Assembly: GCA_964409675.1 (NCBI GenBank)
Contig: CAYPEF010000048.1
Location: forward strand, 1-15,782
Reading direction: 5' to 3'
Length of the DNA: 15,782 nt
Source of the DNA: CAYMDD01 sp964409675
GTDB taxonomy: Bacteria > Pseudomonadota > Alphaproteobacteria > Rickettsiales > SXRF01
Below are positions 14,785 to 15,782 of this stretch, one piece after another; position 1 is the stretch's first letter, and each line of letters opens with the position of its first letter. The position numbers and the translations under genes are program-made. The notes under the pieces were generated by a model, which did no database searches, was not told the origin of the DNA, and worked only from the letters and a program-made list of their open reading frames with translations.

Positions 14785-14808
14785 CAGATAACGGAGGACG
14801 GATGACAG
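14783..14808 (+). repeat. Left copy of the inverted repeat flanking the four-helix-bundle gene
   Basis: The 26-nt sequence begins GACAGATAACGGA, continues GGACGGATGACAG, and is the inverse of 15208-15233 with 22 of 26 matches. It starts inside the TGA stop of def and includes the ribosome site (GGAGG) and start codon of the four-helix-bundle gene. Confidence 0.75.
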
Positions 14809-15194
14809 ATGACGTAATTGCATATAAGCGCATACAAACGTCCTCCTTCGAAGATATGGAAATTTACCAACGCGCTTTTGCGTTGTCTCTTACCGTTCAC
14901 AAAACCAGTTTGGCATTCCCCAAGATTGAGCAATTCGCACTTGCCGATCAAATTCGCCGCGCTAGCAAATCCATCTGCGCCAATATCGCTGAAGGTTATG
15001 GTAAACAAAAAATCTTCCCGGCAGAATTTAAAAGATTTCTTGCAATCAGCCTTGGCTCCAGCGATGAAATGCGAGTGTGGATACAATATGCGGAAGCGTT
15101 AGCGTACATTGATCTGCAAACATCCACGCAATGGCAAACAGAATACCGGCGTATTTCCCGCATGTTGCAATCGCTATTAAATAAAATCCGTTAA
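14802..15194 (+). CDS. Four-helix-bundle protein of the 23S rRNA intervening-sequence family
   Basis: 130 aa. It matches the pattern of the family (TIGR02436/PF05635 type): FEDMEIYQRAFALSLTVHK, FPKIEQFALADQIRRASKSI, then NIAEGYGK, then FKRFLAISLGSSDEMRVWIQ and a final LLNKIR helix. These proteins form a left-handed four-helix bundle and pentamers. They were first found inside rRNA intervening sequences but are often free-standing, and their function is unknown. The start at 14802 has GGAGG about 5 nt before it; an upstream TTG inside def is rejected. The gene is bracketed by inverted repeats and separates def from fmt. Its stop overlaps the fmt start as TAATG. Confidence 0.9.
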   Translation: MTDDVIAYKRIQTSSFEDMEIYQRAFALSLTVHKTSLAFPKIEQFALADQIRRASKSICANIAEGYGKQKIFPAEFKRFLAISLGSSDEMRVWIQYAEALAYIDLQTSTQWQTEYRRISRMLQSLLNKIR

Positions 15195-15782
15195 TGTCAC
15201 TCACTACCCGCCATCCGTCATCCGTTATCCGTCGTCCGCTCCGCCTTATTTTTATGGGAACGCCTGCCTTCGCTCTGCCTGCACTGAAGGCGCTGCATCA
15301 GGCAGGGCATTATATCGTCGCCGTCTATACGCAGCCGCCGCGCCCGGCGCACCGCGGGCAAAAGGAAACCAAGTCACCGGTGCATCTCTACGCCGAGGCG
15401 CACGGATTACCGGTCTATACGCCTGCTTCCCTGAAATCATCCGAAGTGCAGGCTGAGTTTGCCGCACACGAGGCCGATGCCGCCATCGTCGCCGCGTATG
15501 GCCTGCTGCTGCCGAAATCCATTCTCACCGCCTGCCCGATGGGGTGCATCAATATCCATCCTTCCCTGCTGCCACGCTGGCGCGGCGCGGCTCCTATCCA
15601 GCGCACGCTGATGGCGGGCGATGCGGAAACCGGCCTCTGCATCATGCAGATGGATGAAGGGCTAGACACCGGCAGCATTATCCTGTGCGAAAAGCTGGAT
15701 GCCACTGAAAATATCCGGGACTCCACCGTCAATGCACAAGTCCTGCACGATTTGCTGGCGCATGAAGCCGCACCGCTGCTGC
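15194..15782 (+). CDS. fmt: Methionyl-tRNA formyltransferase, 5' part (runs off the window)
   Basis: The first 196 codons are present. Fmt formylates Met-tRNA-fMet with 10-formyl-tetrahydrofolate, the counterpart of Def. Visible features are RLIFMGTPAFALPAL (17-31, first strand and loop), the catalytic INIHPSLLPRWRGAAPIQ with Asn and His, and MDEGLDTGSI with the catalytic Asp. The conserved protein normally starts just before RLIFMGTP. Here the only in-frame ATG before it is at 15194, which adds about 16 residues (MSLTTRHPSSVIRRPL), most of them read from the right inverted repeat. The ATG at 15254 would delete the first strand and is unlikely to be used. Translation is probably coupled to the preceding gene through TAATG. 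Confidence 0.93.
   Translation, partial: MSLTTRHPSSVIRRPLRLIFMGTPAFALPALKALHQAGHYIVAVYTQPPRPAHRGQKETKSPVHLYAEAHGLPVYTPASLKSSEVQAEFAAHEADAAIVAAYGLLLPKSILTACPMGCINIHPSLLPRWRGAAPIQRTLMAGDAETGLCIMQMDEGLDTGSIILCEKLDATENIRDSTVNAQVLHDLLAHEAAPLL
15208..15233 (-). repeat. Right copy of the inverted repeat, read as the start of Fmt
   Basis: Its reverse complement begins GACGGATAACGGA and continues TGACGGATGGCGG, matching the left copy at 22 of 26 positions. On the plus strand it is in frame with fmt and encodes most of the extra N-terminal peptide. Confidence 0.75.

Noticed and set aside
14769..14801. Upstream TTG start for the four-helix-bundle gene
   Set aside because: It lies inside the def coding end, and the ATG at 14802 has a GGAGG site and matches the family's usual N-terminus.
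15254..15256. Downstream ATG as the fmt start
   Set aside because: It would remove RLIF, the first strand of the formyltransferase fold, which is conserved in Fmt.

Overview
The window is about 15.8 kb of GC-rich, densely packed chromosome from a Gram-negative bacterium, most likely an alphaproteobacterium. The evidence is a Fur without the CxxC pair, an OlsB/OlsA ornithine-lipid pair, a PAS_5-type protein, a ComEC with the alphaproteobacterial type of C-terminal tail, and flagellar rod and EAL-like signalling genes. I cannot name a genus from sequence alone.

Region 1 (1-4907, all minus strand). Reading in the direction of transcription from 4907 down, the genes are fur, olsB and olsA, with 5-bp gaps, so probably one operon. 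Next come a FlgC-like flagellar rod protein, a PAS_5-domain protein, a 78-aa unknown, a degenerate EAL-domain protein with a good sigma-54-type promoter, and the N-terminus of a prepilin peptidase that runs off the window. This stretch concerns metal regulation, membrane lipid, motility signalling and pilus processing.

Region 2 (4908-7359). A 359-aa protein of unknown function on the minus strand has six in-register NxWG octapeptide repeats and a His/Arg/Gly-rich tail, and is followed by a rho-independent terminator. Diverging from it are two overlapping genes for exported DUF192-type proteins, the second a degenerate paralogue of the first.

Region 3 (7364-11875, minus). uvrD/pcrA helicase and comEC lie here. 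Between them is a 144-bp non-coding element with nested inverted repeats (REP/MITE-like).

Region 4 (11972-15782, plus). gltX is interrupted in frame by a roughly 113-bp palindromic repeat. It is followed by an AT-rich orphan gene, a terminator, def with a 12-histidine C-terminal tail, a four-helix-bundle (23S rRNA intervening-sequence-type) gene, and the 5' part of fmt. def and fmt are normally adjacent partners in N-formylmethionine metabolism. Here the four-helix-bundle gene sits between them, bracketed by a 26-nt imperfect inverted repeat whose right copy is read as the N-terminus of Fmt.

The unusual biology is in the repeat and insertion events (gltX element, def/fmt cassette, REP-like element), the NxWG-repeat protein, the His-tailed deformylase and the sigma-54 promoter. 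I do not see a complete new defence or secretion system.
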